DNA from: Spodoptera frugiperda
Lineage: Eukaryota > Arthropoda > Insecta > Lepidoptera > Noctuidae
Direction of reading: 5' to 3'
DNA length: 64,000 bases
NCBI RefSeq assembly: GCF_023101765.2
Contig: NC_064226.1
Coordinates: forward strand, 2,100,001 to 2,164,000
Shown here: positions 21,451 to 33,324 of the stretch, in pieces
How positions within the stretch are numbered: position 1 is the stretch's first letter
Layout: every line of letters starts with the position of its first letter
The notes under the pieces: model-generated
Told to the model about the DNA's origin: nothing
The model's database searches: none
Seen by the model: the letters and a program-made list of their open reading frames with translations, nothing else
Made by a program: the position numbers and the translations under genes

Positions 21451-22025
21451 CCAATATATATTGTTTTACATCCCTACTGGTTCTACATGAACTTACTAGG
21501 AAGAAAGTTCGATAATAAATTGCCACCCTTCCAAAAACTAACCTCGGCGAGTATAGCTTAACCTTGATTGAATTATATGCGTGATATTATGTAGCAACGC
21601 ACTCTTCGGCTATCTTATATGATTGTAATATTGGGTAGAAATAAAGTTCATAATTTTATTATTCGTGACAATCATAGCCACGTCACTGAGCTTAGGCTGC
21701 AACAGTGCGTGCCCAGACTTTACCCCAATTGTCATCGGTTCTCTGACTAAAACTTATTAAGGAGACTGATTAATCTATAATACTGAGTGAGACTTCTACA
21801 CATTTTCTTATAATGTCCAACCATAAATGTAGAACATCGATATAAAAAGCAAATACTTCGTCTTAATAAGTTTTTTATAAAACCTTATTGTTGATTTCCA
21901 CGTTCGTGGAAAGATTACTGCGTTATCCGCTCGTGACGTCATATGAGATCAGGAAATAAGAATTGTTTTTTTCTTAAGAGCTGGTTATGTATTGTTTGTT
22001 TTTTTGTTTGTCTAGGTCTCCAGAC
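21450..22025. other. intergenic, nothing recognised
   Basis: AT-rich DNA without coding character or repeats that I can name. Confidence 0.4.
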
Positions 22026-22560
22026 TTATGCCTAGTTCACACTGCGTTAGTAAGTCGTGTAGCTAGTAATTTAGTATCGGACGAGTATACCTATTTTCCA
22101 TAGTAGGAAGTGCTACTCACTCGATAAAAGAGAATAAAATAAAACGAGTGGCTTTGGATGCTTTTCCACCAGAGATGTGCTATGGTACGTTGCTGTGGAT
22201 GCGTTTGGCTTCCACCAATCATGTTCATTGGTAAACATAGCTAAGAAAATTTAAAAAAAATGTATATAGAAAAATGCGTATTGTGGATGGCTTCCCAATT
22301 ATCGATACATCGCATACTCGAGCTGCGCATCTTCCTCGCATAGCTACAGAGCTTAGTATCAGTTGAAACGGTCACAATATAGTTTCACAGCTTAGCTAAT
22401 TACTTCATAGCATAGCTACATTGAACATATCTAGTGGAAAAGCACCCATAATACATTACTGAACTACCTACTCGATTAAAATTTTGGTGTTCAGACACAT
22501 TTAGCTACTAAATTACTCGCTACTTGATTAAAATACTAACGTAGTGCGGACTAAGCATAA
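22026..22560. mobile_element. MITE within a MITE
   Basis: Outer terminal inverted repeats at 22026-22052 and 22534-22560 (27 bp, about 4 mismatches; TATGCCTAGTTCACACTGCG type). Inner element about 22156-22449 with ends GGATGCTTTTCCACCAGA and its near complement TAGTGGAAAAGCACCCA. Half of the inner family recurs at 40741-40827. No ORF. Confidence 0.7.
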
Positions 22561-23474
22561 CACATGATTAGAGTTGATAACTTTGTAGTAATAAATCAGC
22601 TTATTAATCTGTCATACTGCGGTAATCATTGATGTTCGTGTGGCAAATAGCCGTCAATGTATGGGACTGAATGGGTTTTAATTATCGAGCGAGGTCTTTC
22701 CTTATTTGTTTTAGTTTTTCTATAATACGATTTCCTTAAGTATTTGCATAGAAATGTGGTCTAATTTATTTGTCTGAAGCAGTACAGATGGTGTAAAAAG
22801 GTATCCACTGTTCATGGGTGGTGCCAGTTGCTTGCGGGAATCCATACGCTCGTTTGCCCGTATTTCCTGCATAAAAACATACATAATGTGACTAGTTACA
22901 AAGCAGATAGAGCTACCCCCTCACTGCTAGACTTCTATTGATTATAAAGTGATGATTTATAAGCTTCCTCGATAATTAGACTATCCAACATAAAAATAAT
23001 TATACAAATAAAACAAACTCTTCAGCTTCATATATGTACTTATACTAATATAGTAGATATAAAATAGAGTAAGATAGATATATAGGTAGATGAAGTTGCT
23101 ACATATCACTAAAAAAGTCACATTTTGATGCTTGCTAAGTTCCAAACATTTAAGCATTCATACTTAAAAAGCGGGAACCTTAACTAGCTTAGTTAAGTTT
23201 TACAAACTACACTATAATACCATCACGACCATGCACGTCTAACTACAATGTTTCTTACATAGACACAAAAACAGTAATGTAATAAAAACATAATTGAATA
23301 TAATGAATGACATTTTCAACACAATTGATAGAATAAAATGCTTTTAACAAGATGATGAAACAGTATTTCTTGGCTTAATGAGATAATAATGAACAACGTG
23401 GGTAGTTAATTTCATTTTCAATAGATTTTTTACTTTCATAATCCGTTTCATAAAGTGACGGGAAAATTGTTTAC
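22561..23474. other. intergenic, repeat debris
   Basis: No gene seen. AAACAAACTCTTCAGCTTCA at about 23011-23030 recurs near 36140 and 49800, so part of this is an interspersed repeat; the rest is unassigned. Confidence 0.35.
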
Positions 23475-23612
23475 TAGATAGTTTTGAGTGTGGGAGGGCC
23501 AAGCTTCACAGAAAACCGGCATGATGGCGCTATTTCGCCGCGTGAATGAGGTTACCAGAGACCTAAATCCACGCCTACCTAATCTCCCCAAATTCCCGAT
23601 CCTCAAATCCTG
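23475..23612 (-). repeat. interspersed repeat R1, partial
   Basis: Reversed 3' half of R1 (GTGTGGGAGGGCCAAGC ... CTCACAGAAAACC-type order), cut by the adjacent retroposon C. Confidence 0.55.
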
Positions 23613-23722
23613 TTTTTTTTTTGAGGGGTGGAAATCATCCAATGACTTCTCCCGCCTTAGGCGAGGCGAGAGGGAGTGTCAGACTCTTACTGACTAAAAA
23701 CCACCCCGTTCCTAGTAGGTAT
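23613..23722 (-). mobile_element. retroposon C, short copy
   Basis: T run then GAGGGGTGGAAATCATCCAA and GACTTCTCCCGCCTTAGGCG, ending ACCACCCCGTTCCTA. Inserted into or next to R1. Confidence 0.65.
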
Positions 23723-24284
23723 GAAGTTTTGAGTTTTCCCAAAGACTACTATTATATAGACGATTATTCAGTTGGGGTTTTTTGGTATTCTGAGAATTTT
23801 ATTATAAATTGAGTTAAAAAAAGTTAGTAATTTAAAGTACGCAATTCAAAATGATTAGCACAAACATATTTCTAAGAAAATCCATAATTACGAGACTATT
23901 TTTATATAAATAACTCGCATTACTCTATATACGTGTTTTTTTATTTACAACAAAAACCCATAAGAAAGGAATCTTGATGAATACTGCGATAGCACCCGGA
24001 TGCGGTTTGTAAAACATATTACCTTCTTACGTAGAAGTCGTGACTAGACCGCGATATTTAACTTTATAGGTGATCTATGTTAGGGTCAATTTATACGGAT
24101 GCAGCGTTAAAGTGCATCCAATTGAATTTCTTGAAAATTATTGACTTAACAATTTCAGTCTTATCTCCAGCTTAACGCATATTATCGGTAGTTAAAAATA
24201 CAATTACCTAGGTTAAACAATAAAAAATATGTTTATACTGATGATGAGAACATCACCCGTCGATGACCTGAAACTACATGACAG
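23723..24284. other. intergenic, nothing recognised
   Basis: AT-rich sequence without coding or repeat features that I recognise. Confidence 0.35.
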
Positions 24285-24515
24285 ACGGGTCCCCTGGTCA
24301 ATCGCCGCCACCCTTGGACACTCAAAACACCAGAGGCGTTACAAGTGCGTTGCCGATCTTTTGGACGTTAGGAATTTAAGGGTCATTGGGGAATCGGGAA
24401 TCAGGAAAATAGGGAAGGGGCGTAACTGGGCCTCAGGTAACCTCTGTCTGTGAGGCCGTGGTATCACTCGAAACGGCCCATTCACGCCATTGAAGCATGG
24501 TTCTCCCACACATAA
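24285..24515 (+). repeat. interspersed repeat R1
   Basis: Forward copy with CAATCGCCGCCACCCTTGGA, CACCAGAGGCGTTACAAGTG and the GCCGTGGTATCACTC end; the middle of the family consensus is partly deleted. Confidence 0.7.
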
Positions 24516-24546
24516 AGTGTGTTTTTACAAAAGTGTGTTAACAATT

Positions 24547-24695
24547 ATATGGCAATAGGCTCACCACCTATTACATGGGACTTACAACATAAATTGTGAA
24601 AAGTGGGTGTAAACCGTGGCATTACGTGCCATAATGTGCACCTCTGCCTACCCCTTCGGGGATTAAAGGCGTGACGATATGTATGTATGTATGTG
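24547..24695 (+). mobile_element. SINE B, 3' part
   Basis: Carries the family B body (GGCAATAGGCTCACC, ACATGGGACTTACAACAT, GTGCACCTCTGCCTACCCC) and ends in a TATG microsatellite. The tRNA-like head is missing. Confidence 0.65.
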
Positions 24696-25059
24696 TTAAC
24701 ATAAAGACGCGGTTGAATATAGGTACAGTGAATGTGCAAGATTTGGGTGGATAATAATTTCCATACGCCTGTGTAAATTGAACCTTATGAGTACTAAGAA
24801 TAGTCTTCTAATAATTAGTATCAATTAAAAATAGTTTATCATAAACCTGCAGTGTTTAGTTCTGTTTACATTAAGTACAGGTATTACTGGTTACGTTAAA
24901 TCGTCATAATATTATAACTATGCGTACAGAACAGAGTAACACAATAATGTAGACTACATCTTTATGTTTGTTTATACCAGTGACACAACGTACAAAATTT
25001 TGTATAATAACCTTATACCTTTAAATCTCTGAAAAAAGTAGAGAACCATAGAAAAAACT

Positions 25060-25258
25060 AACGTCACGCCTTTTATCCCCGAAAGGATTGGCAGAGGTGC
25101 TTATTACGACATGTAATGCCGATATACACCCACTTTTCACCATTTGTGTTATAAGTCCCATGTAATAGGGGGTGAGCCTATTGGCATACCTATGTATACT
25201 GGAGACAATTCCAGAGTCCGTGTACTACTAAGAAATTTTGGAAAAACCGAAAACACCC
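25060..25258 (-). mobile_element. SINE B, reverse copy
   Basis: Reverse complement of the family B body: ACGTCACGCCTTTTATCCCC ... GGCAGAGGTGC, GTTATAAGTCCCATGTAATA, GGTGAGCCTATTGGC. Its head side runs into the perfect hairpin at 25251-25311. Confidence 0.7.
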
Positions 25259-25311
25259 CAGTAGTGCTATAGAAATGCTACGTGCATTTCTATAGCACTA
25301 CTGGGGTGTTT
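25251..25311. repeat. perfect 28-bp inverted repeat
   Basis: Left arm 25251-25278 and right arm 25284-25311 are exact reverse complements with a 5-nt loop (TACGT). The left arm is made of SINE B sequence, so the right arm looks like an inverted copy of the SINE end. Confidence 0.9.
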
Positions 25312-26124
25312 CATAAATATATCACTATAAATATGCATGTTATAAGCCCATGTAACAGGAGGTGAGGTTATTTACCGGCTTAGTGCCATTAGTGAGGAAT
25401 TCTCAAAAATCTGAGTGGAAAATCAAGCCCAACATCCCTTAATCGACAGTGTGAATAATCGTAAAGTGACAGACATGTTACTACGACTGTACATTAATTA
25501 TACATACATAATTATCAATTGCAATCAATTACAATGATAACTAGAATAATTTACTACAATCAAAGCTTAAGGGCTAGTCTATTTCTTTAACATTTACATT
25601 GAAAAAAAAACAATTTCGATTTCGTCAATGTTTTTGCTAAAATGAGCTGACTCATCATATCTAAATATCAGCCACCGAGACCTCCATAGCTGGACATGAG
25701 GTCCTCCAGATCGGCTGATTAGAAGCAACCGGCATTCAGAACTGACTGTAACAAAAGATGTATTTCATAATACAACATAACTTTACCTTTCTGGGTAACG
25801 AAATGAAAATTCATTCTGACCATTAATCCATTAATGGTCAAAAAGAGAAAGAAAGGTTTTGTCTTAAAATGTATAATTTCAGCCCATGTCTTAAATTATT
25901 GAGTGTTTCCAAATTCGCACAGTAACCAAAAATGGGTTAAGTAGACTTATTGAGAGCAGAGGATTCATAAAATTCTAGCTATATTGCTATAGAAAATTGA
26001 TCGTAATTCCTACTTAATTGGAGCTTATGTACTAGGTATGTACACAAAAAATAAACCAGAAAAAAATATGACGCACTAACAAAAAGTGCTCTATATTTAC
26101 GATAGGTTGGCAAAAGAACATGCG
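25312..26124. other. intergenic, no firm gene
   Basis: Contains a short minus-strand stretch ending ADLEDLMSSYGGLGG followed by TGA near 25661. It resembles a protein C-terminus but has no open frame reaching a convincing splice site. Otherwise AT-rich. Confidence 0.3.
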
Positions 26125-26340
26125 TACGTATCACCTGATGGAATTCAATTGGTGCCGCCCATGGACACCCGTAACACTAGAAAACATTACAAGTGCGTTT
26201 TAAGACGTAGAAAGCAATTAAACCCTTGGTAACCTCACTTATATGGCGACACACACACTGGTTTTCTGTGATGCCATGGCATAACTCCGCTCAATTGCTG
26301 GCCGTCATTCATGAATAATGAAATGCCGAAGCATAGCCAG
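26125..26340 (+). repeat. interspersed repeat R1, degraded
   Basis: ATCACCTGATGGAATTCAAT, GCCGCCCATGGACACC, ACATTACAAGTGCGTTT and CTGTGATGCCATGGCATAAC are recognisable in R1 order. Confidence 0.5.
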
Positions 26341-26404
26341 TAAAGAGTCCACAATATTGATTCTGCATCAAGTATTGCTACCCAATTTTTTATATCTTAT
26401 AGGA

Positions 26405-26520
26405 TGGTGTATACCAATTTAACTGGTGATAAGCGATGATTTGGCCGAGAATTGAGTACACGTGCCTACATCTACTATAAGACTCTCTCGGAACTTGAAG
26501 ACACCCAAGTTGTATTTTGT
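26405..26520 (-). mobile_element. degraded 3' end of the Jockey-like LINE
   Basis: GATGATTTGGCC ... CTTGAAGACACCCAAGTTGTA aligns with the 3' region of the LINE at 11085-11165. Confidence 0.5.
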
Positions 26521-26523
26521 TTG

Positions 26524-26720
26524 TTTATGACTGCACGGTTGGCACGGTAGGTGGGCAACTTGTCGCGGGTTCGATTCCCGCGCGGAACATCTCTTTGTGT
26601 GAACCACATATTGTTGTTCCGGGTCTGGGTGTCATGTGTATGTGAACTTGTATATTTCGAAAACGCACCCACGACACAGGCACACGACACAATCGTAGTG
26701 TAATTCTTTTTTTTTCAGGA
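26524..26720 (+). mobile_element. SINE A (tRNA-derived), near complete
   Basis: Head with an A-box-like GGCACGGTAGGTGG and a B box GGTTCGATTCC at 26566-26576, then the family body CTCTTTGTGTGAACCACA, GTGTCATGTGTATGTGAAC and AACGCACCCACGACACAGG. The RNA polymerase III boxes are the reason to call it tRNA-derived; it is not a functional tRNA gene because no cloverleaf acceptor stem closes. Confidence 0.75.
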
Positions 26721-27057
26721 AACAGAATTTTTTCCTTAACAGCAATCGCATGTGTTATTCTGTTCCAACTGTGTGACGTCGCCACAAGATTGTACGAGTA
26801 CAGCTAATTAATGTGCTCTCCAACGGAAGTGCTGCTTATCGATCGGTCCTTATCGATTGTTTTCGGTAAATCGATCAATTGTATGGTCAGCGTCAAATGC
26901 TTCATGAATAATGAAATGCAGAAGTTTCTGAGTAATTAGTAAAAAAGGATTTTGAAGTTGATTGACGAATTTCTACTTCGAAAATAGATATGTATGTCTA
27001 ATATTGTACTTTGATCGTCTTGATTAAGATTATTGAGCTGAGTACTTATTTTATTAA

Positions 27058-27245
27058 CTTTGCCCCACACTAGGATTTACTTATGTGTCGTGGGTGCATT
27101 TACAAACACAAAATTTCACATACACATGACACCCAGACCTGGAACAACAATCTGCGGGTCACACAAAGCGTAGTCTGTGCGGAAATCGAACTAGCGACAC
27201 GTTGCACGACAGCCAGTTGCCCAGCCACCACGCCAACTGTGTAGT
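27058..27245 (-). mobile_element. SINE A, reverse copy
   Basis: Reverse complement of the family: TTTGCCCCACACTAGGATTT, CACATACACATGACACCCAG, GAAATCGAACTAGCGACACG and CCACCACGCCAACTGTGTAG. Confidence 0.75.
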
Positions 27246-28344
27246 AAGTCAAATGTAAATAGAGGTCAGTTATATTTATGACATTGAACAGTTGGTGTTC
27301 CGGGGCTGGTCTATTCAGAGAACCCAAATTAACCCGATGCCTTACATGAAATGACGATTACATTATTTAATAAATCATGACAGACACAGTGAAGTAGAAA
27401 TTCTACAACTCCTAGTCTTTCTCCCAAAAACAAAAGCATTGTTTTAAGTTTTCCTGCTTTTTAAAGAATCTTTTACTCCTATAATCCATAGTAAAAATAA
27501 GCAAAGGAAGATTGGTGAATCGATTGGCAAACTCTTGCATTGTTATCTCCGACTAAACACATTTTTAAGAAAACTCATCAGTTTAAAAATACCTACATTT
27601 ACATACAAATATATTATAAAAAACAAAGAAAAATGTCCGATGTCCGCTAGATAAGTCTGCGGTCATTGATGACCCTGTGCTGTATCTAGTAAACAGAGTC
27701 GCAGGATGTAACTAACGACTACATAATACAAGCATAATATAATTATGTACGTTATCAAGGTCAAATTACACATCTAGAGGGCTTAGTATGATTTTATTAT
27801 ACTGTGGCGACACCTGACAAGTGACAGATGACAGAAGTCGCACATAGACTACCGACGAGCAAATCGTCATAAATATCCTGCATCGCACATGTGAAGTTTA
27901 CGTGCGAATAAACATGGATAGAAATTCCCAACTAACAACAGTTGGGCAGAAAGCCCGCCAGGCATGATCACCTCACCTGGTTGGAGGATCCTCCTTTTCT
28001 TAGGGAACTTTACTCTCTGTTCCCTAAAATACGTTGAACACAGTTATTATATTCGGCGCTCTGATTGGCCTGCTTCAATTAACCGACCAATCAGAGGGTT
28101 AAACGCAGTGACGTATCGATTGCGTTTAATATAAAACAAACTTGTACTAGGCTATTTTGGCTGGCATTATTATAGCTCTTGCTTTATTAACTACCGTACC
28201 TACTATAGCTTGATAAGGTGACATTCAGGTGAGAGGTATGTATTCGAATTATCTTTTGTCTATCCAACTTCTGCCAACGGCTTTCTTCAGCTGTTTTGAC
28301 GTGATTAACTAAACATACACACAAACTTTCGCATATACGAGTAT
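27246..28344. other. intergenic with small inverted repeats
   Basis: No gene. TTAGGGAAC at 27998 onward pairs with GTTCCCTAA near 28018-28026, and CTCTGATTGG pairs with CCAATCAGAG between 28058 and 28098. Similar TTCGGCGCTTTGATTGG sequence occurs at about 38526, so this is an interspersed repeat. Confidence 0.4.
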
Positions 28345-28505
28345 TTTTTTTTTTAGGGAAATTCATTCAATGACTTCTCCCGCCTTGGGCAAGGTGAGAG
28401 GGAGTGTCAGACTCTTACTGACTAAAAACCACCCCGTTCCTTCTCCTGTTTTTCGAGCCGGAGCCCCGGTAAACCCGCAGGTAGTCCACAGTTCCGGATA
28501 TGAGT
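28345..28505 (-). mobile_element. retroposon C copy
   Basis: T run at 28345-28355, GACTTCTCCCGCCTTGGGC, ACTCTTACTGACTAAAAACC and GAGCCGGAGCCCCGGTAAAC. Confidence 0.7.
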
Positions 28506-28884
28506 ATTATATTAGTAAGATTGTTCGTTGGTTGGTTAAGTTTATTTCTTTTTCTATGAATTTTGTATATGATTACTTAACTGTGGATCAGAGTTTTTGC
28601 GTGAACTAACCCATTAGGTTAGTTCGGTCGTGAGTAATTATTATTCCTCGTTAATAAACAAAATAAAACTAAAAACTAAATTTAAATCAAACGTCTTCAT
28701 AACTAAATACTCTATTTGTAAGAATTTCCCATAGTAATAAGCAATTTTATGATTAAATCTACGATAAAATCTCTAAGTAATGCATAATTTCAATATACAC
28801 TAACTTTACATGGTTTTAGCTCGGGCTGAAATAATGATGACTAGATGACGATAAAGAGTTATAGAACACTAATACTAATACTAA

Positions 28885-29145
28885 TAAAATGCTTCGTTGG
28901 TCGAGTGATCGCAAGTGCGACTGCCGAACAATACGTCTTGGGTTCGATTCTCGGGTCGACCAAAGTATTACTGGGACTTTTTCGACATTTGAAAAAATTT
29001 TCAGTAGTAGCACAGAGTCTGGAATTCCAGTATACGGCAATAGGCTCACCCCTATTACATGGGACTTATAACACATATGGTTAAAAGTAGGTGTACATTG
29101 TATAGCGGCATTACGTGCCGTAAGGTGCACCTCTGCCAATTTCAT
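28885..29145 (+). mobile_element. SINE B (tRNA-derived), full copy
   Basis: Head GCTTCGTTGGTCGAGTGATC with B box GGTTCGATTCTC at 28941, then TTTTTCGACATTTG, GGCAATAGGCTCACC, ACATGGGACTTATAAC and GTGCACCTCTGCC. Best full-length reference for the family in this window. Confidence 0.75.
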
Positions 29146-29654
29146 TATACGTTGTTTCTAGCCAGACATGTTCCGTCTTTGACTGCATAAAATATTTTTT
29201 TTTATCTAGACTGCTAATACCTGTCTAGATTAAAAAATATACATATAATAGCTTTCGCGGTATTTCTAATTAAAAACTGAATGAATTCTCAATCCGTACA
29301 CACAGCAGAGGAAACAACAAGGAAGTGGTACAATGAGAGTAAAACCATAACAATGCACAGTACGTATGTACTCTCTCATTCATACCGCGAATTAATTACT
29401 TCTCAATATATCGTACATCGGTTCGAGGGCTCAAGGTGATCTTCCACCAGACTGCATAGTTCAAGGATACCCAAAGACGAAGATGCTATGATATTTACTA
29501 TCGCTTCTGACTAATCTTAACGCAACAAAAACGTTGACTTCACTACATTTATAACCTGTTGTGAGAAGTATAAAGCATTATAAAAACTAATCGTTTTTCC
29601 CGTACATACGTATGTATGAGTTCCTATGAACTTTGAACACGCTCAAGCATTTAA

Positions 29655-29688
29655 TATAAAAGGATGTTAACGACTAAACGTCGTCAGT
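29655..29688 (+). promoter_or_regulatory. core promoter of the glycine-rich gene
   Basis: TATAAAAG at 29655-29662 and TCAGT initiator at 29684-29688, 29 bases apart. This gives a very short leader of about 16 nt before the ATG at 29702, typical of strongly expressed insect structural-protein genes. Confidence 0.75.
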
Positions 29689-29701
29689 TTACGAAGGAAT
29701 C

Positions 29702-32398
29702 ATGAAGACGGTGCGTTCTTGCATCGTCCTCTGCCTCTTGTTAGGCAGTAACAATGCATCAGGTAATTGTTATGCGACTTTTTGTAATGAATTGCGTTCA
29801 AATATTCTCTAATAAACGATTATTAAAATGTACATAACTCATGAATACGTAATTTATATAAGATTGGTTTTTATTTTTTAATGTTACTTATTATCTGATA
29901 TTTTTGTTTCAGTAAGAATTGGGCGCGGCTATACAGGGGGAGGCGGTGGCGGTGGCGGCGGGGGTGGGGGAGGATTCGGTTATGGCAGCGGAGGAGGCTT
30001 CGGCTTCGGAGGAGGCTCTGGATCCTTCGAAGGTGGCTTCGACGGCATCCGTGAAGGAGTTGGAAGTATACTCAGTGATGTGCAATCCGGGCTCACTGCC
30101 TTGGGAAACGCTGGTGCAAGTTTCAGCGGAAGCCTAGGTGGAAAAGGAAAATCAATATACACAAAATCTGAAGATGGAAAATCTGGAGGATTTGCCTTTA
30201 CTGGCACATTAGATGGTGGCAAAGGCGGCTACGGCGGCGGCGGTGGATATAGTGGAGGTGGGAGTAGCGGCGGTTACGGAGGTGGCGCTGGGTACGGGTC
30301 CGGCGGAGGATCTGGAGGAGGAGGCGGCTTCAGTTTCGGAGGCTCTGGTGGACACGGAAGTTCTGGAGGTGGTGGAGGAAGTCATGGCGCTGGAAATTCT
30401 GGTGGACTCTCCAGTAGTGGTGGATTTAGTGGAGGACTGAATTTCGGTGGAAGTGGAGGAGGAGGATATGGCGCGGGTGGCTCTAGTGGTGGCGCAGGAA
30501 GTGGGATTAGTGCGAGTGGTAGTAAAATCAGTGCTGGGTCAGGACTGGGTTCAAGCAACAATGGAGGCAGTGGCGGTGGTTTTGGAGGTGGCTATGGAGG
30601 TGGCAGCGGTGGAGGCGGCGGCGGAGGATTCGCTATTAATGGAGGAGGCGCGTCTGGTGGACGTGGAAGCAGTTCTGGCAGTGGACATGGCCTCAGTTCT
30701 GGCGGAGGGCACGGAGGTAGCTCTGGGGGAGTAACCGGTGGACTAAGTTTCAGTGGTGGATTTGGTGGCAGTGAAAGTGGAAGTGGTGGACTTAATGCCG
30801 GACACGGAGGAAATAGTGGCCGCGGATCTGGCGGTGGAGTTAGTAGCACTGGTGGATATGGTGGAATCAGTGGGGGTGGAGGAAGTGGAGGAGGCTATGG
30901 AGGAGGTTATGGAGGCGGTATCGGCGGAGGCCTGGGAGGTGGAAGCGGTGGCAGCAGTGGAAGCCACAGCAGCAGTGGTGGTAGTGCAGGAGGGCTAACT
31001 ATTAGTGGCGGGGGTGGCCTCGGTGGTGGCCACGGCGGAGGCTATGGCGGAGGCCTAGGAGGTGGAAGTGGTGGCAGCAGTGGAAGCCATAGCAGCAGTG
31101 GTGGTAGTGCAATTAGTAGCGGAGGTGGCCTCGGTGGTGGCTACGGTGGAGGCTATGGCGGAGGCCTAGGAGGTGGAAGTGGTGGTGGCAGTGGAAGCCA
31201 CAGCAGCAGTGGTAGTAGTGCAGTACCGCTAAGTATTAGTAGCGGAGGTGGCAACAGTGGAAGCTATGGCGGAGGCCTTGGAGGTGGAAGCGGTGGTGGC
31301 CTCGGTGGAGGCTATGGCGGAGGTATCGGCGGAGGTTATGGAGGTGGAAAAGGTGGAAGCAGTGGAAGTATCAGCGGCAGTAGCGGTAACACAGGAGGAG
31401 GCTTTACCGTTAGTAGTGGAGGAGGCCTCGGTGGCGGACATGGCGGAGGCTATGGTGGAGGCCTCGGAGGTGGAAACAGTGGAGGCCTTGGAAGTGGAAG
31501 TAGTGGAAGCTTCGGTAACAGTGGTGGAAGCGCTGGAAGTATAGCGATCGGTAGTGGAGGTGGCCTCGGCGGTGGCCACGGAGGAGGCTATGGCGGTGGT
31601 ATTGGTGGAGGCCTCGGAGGTGGAAACGGAGGAGGTCTCAGCTTAGGCGGTGGTGCGACCCATGGCAGCGGCAGTGGTAGTGCAGGAGGCTTATCAAGCA
31701 GCAGTGGAACAAGCCTTGGCGGTGGCCATAGCGGAGGCTATGGCGGCGGCGGTGGTGCAGGCTACGGGGCTGGCAGCGGCGGAGGACATAGTAGCGGCGG
31801 CGGCGGTGGCTCTCTTGGTGGTTCCTTTATGATTGGACTCGGAGGTAGTGGCTCAAGTGGTGGTAGCCTCGGAGGCAAAGGTCAAGGAGGAGGAATCGGA
31901 GGTGGCAACGGAGGAGGAAGCGGTGGAGGTTATGGAGGAGGATTTGGTGCTGGAGGCGGTGGCGGTGGCGGCTACGGAGGCAGCAGCGGCTCTGGAAGTG
32001 GAAGTGGAGGAAGTAACTTCTTGTTTAATGGAGGTTTCGGAGGGAGCGGCAACTCTGAAGGCATCGGCAGTGGAAAAGGCTATGGCGGTGGAAAAGGAGG
32101 CGGCGGTGGTTTAGGAGGCTTAGTGGGTAGTTTCCTCGGTGGGTTCGGAGCAGATTTTAGTGGAGGCGGCAGTGGCGGCGGCGGGGGTAGTGGCGCTGGA
32201 GGATACGGAGGCTCGTTAGGCGGTGCAGGTGGACATGGTGGTCAGGGTGGCGGTTACGGGGGCTCCAATGGAGCCTTCAGTAGCAGTGACGCTGGCAGCT
32301 CAGCTGGTGGGTACGGTGGCTCCGGCGGCTATGGTCAGTCAGGCGCCTACGCCTCCGCTAAAGCATCAGCCTCAGCGAACGCTGGCAGCTACGGCTAA
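29702..32398 (+). CDS. glycine-rich secreted protein, 848 aa
   Basis: Two exons, 29702-29762 and 29913-32398, phase 1 (CATCAG|GTAATT ... TTGTTTCAG|TA). Exon 1 is a signal peptide (MKTVRSCIVLCLLLGSNNAS). The mature protein opens with a Gly/Phe stretch, then a short less repetitive region (IREGVGSILSDVQSGLTAL, NAGASFSGSL, GKSGGFAFTGTLDGG) and then about 650 residues of Gly/Ser/Tyr repeats. Larger modules GGGLGGGHGGGYGGGLGGG with SGSHSSSGGSA recur between 30.9 and 31.6 kb. The C-terminus changes to ASAKASASANAGSYG. Such composition fits extracellular structural proteins (cuticle, silk, egg or gland coatings); which one cannot be decided. The many apparent Val/Ala- or Ser/Thr-rich ORFs in other frames are shadows of the GGN codon pattern. 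AATAAA first appears at 32745. Confidence 0.9.
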
Positions 32399-33324
32399 CA
32401 CTCGTCTCAGTTCTATGAACATAGTCAGGTTCTCACGGCCATATTGAATGAAATCAAAGTGATGTATAAAGTCAGTAAACGTATTTATAAGTTCTTTTAA
32501 ATGTTGTTTTATTTGACTTTCAAAACATTCTTACAACTCACATTAAATGTACCTGTGTTACTTTTACTAGAATTCAAAGCATACAAGGACTAAATCTAAG
32601 TAGGTACTCTAACATTAGGTTTCTTCCTTATTGATTATTTATTACAAATACATTAGACACTCTAATTGTGACTATTGAGTTTTTAGTCACCATTTTATTC
32701 ACATTTAGTGTAGAAGCCAGTACCAAATTTCAAGCTTAGTACTCAATAAAGAACGAAACACACAAGTAAAATTAATTTTACTAACAAATATACACTAGTA
32801 ACTTTGTGTTTTTATAAAGCAGTTAATAAACACAACGACGAAGCATAGAAACAAAACCAATCGTCGAACAATAAATAGTTGAACTTCTTATGTCAATGGA
32901 AAACCAATATTGCTTAACATAAAGTCCTCACAATTACCTGTACTTAAAATTATTGACATGGTTAATTTTGTCAGACATAATTACCTATATTTCTTGTTAA
33001 TTTTAATATATTATTATTCCAAGGTTATTATGATCACCTAAAAATAATCCATCAGTATACAATACCATGAATTTTTTATCAGAATTAAATATTAATGGAT
33101 AAATTTGAGTTTACTCATCAAATAATATGGAAATTATGGCCATGACTGCTCGAGCAGGAACTCTTTGGTCGAGCAGGAACTTAACTCGATTCTTATGGAC
33201 AGCATCAACCATTATTTTGGTTATAAATAAAGTGATTTTAAAATTTTCAACAATGTAGTACAGTGTAGGTAACTTTATTTAGGCTCAAACGCTTCTTTCA
33301 TTTAGGTATGTACCTAATGATGCA
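32399..33324. other. 3' flank and intergenic DNA
   Basis: 3' UTR of the glycine-rich gene followed by AT-rich sequence. AATAAA at 32745-32750 may be the polyadenylation signal. No other gene seen. Confidence 0.4.

Noticed and set aside
25640..25760. Minus-strand exon ending ADLEDLMSSYGGLGG
   Set aside because: Frame is closed just upstream by a stop, the acceptor choice is frame-inconsistent and no partner exon was found; kept only as a remark.
26524..26600. tRNA gene
   Set aside because: B box present, but no closing acceptor stem, and the same sequence recurs with a common non-tRNA body: a SINE.
28885..28965. tRNA gene
   Set aside because: Head of the SINE B family, repeated at 45.75 kb with the same downstream body.
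29919..32447. Numerous Val/Ala/Glu- or Ser/Thr-rich ORFs over the glycine-rich gene
   Set aside because: Produced by GGN codons read in other frames; only one frame joins the signal peptide exon with a proper splice.
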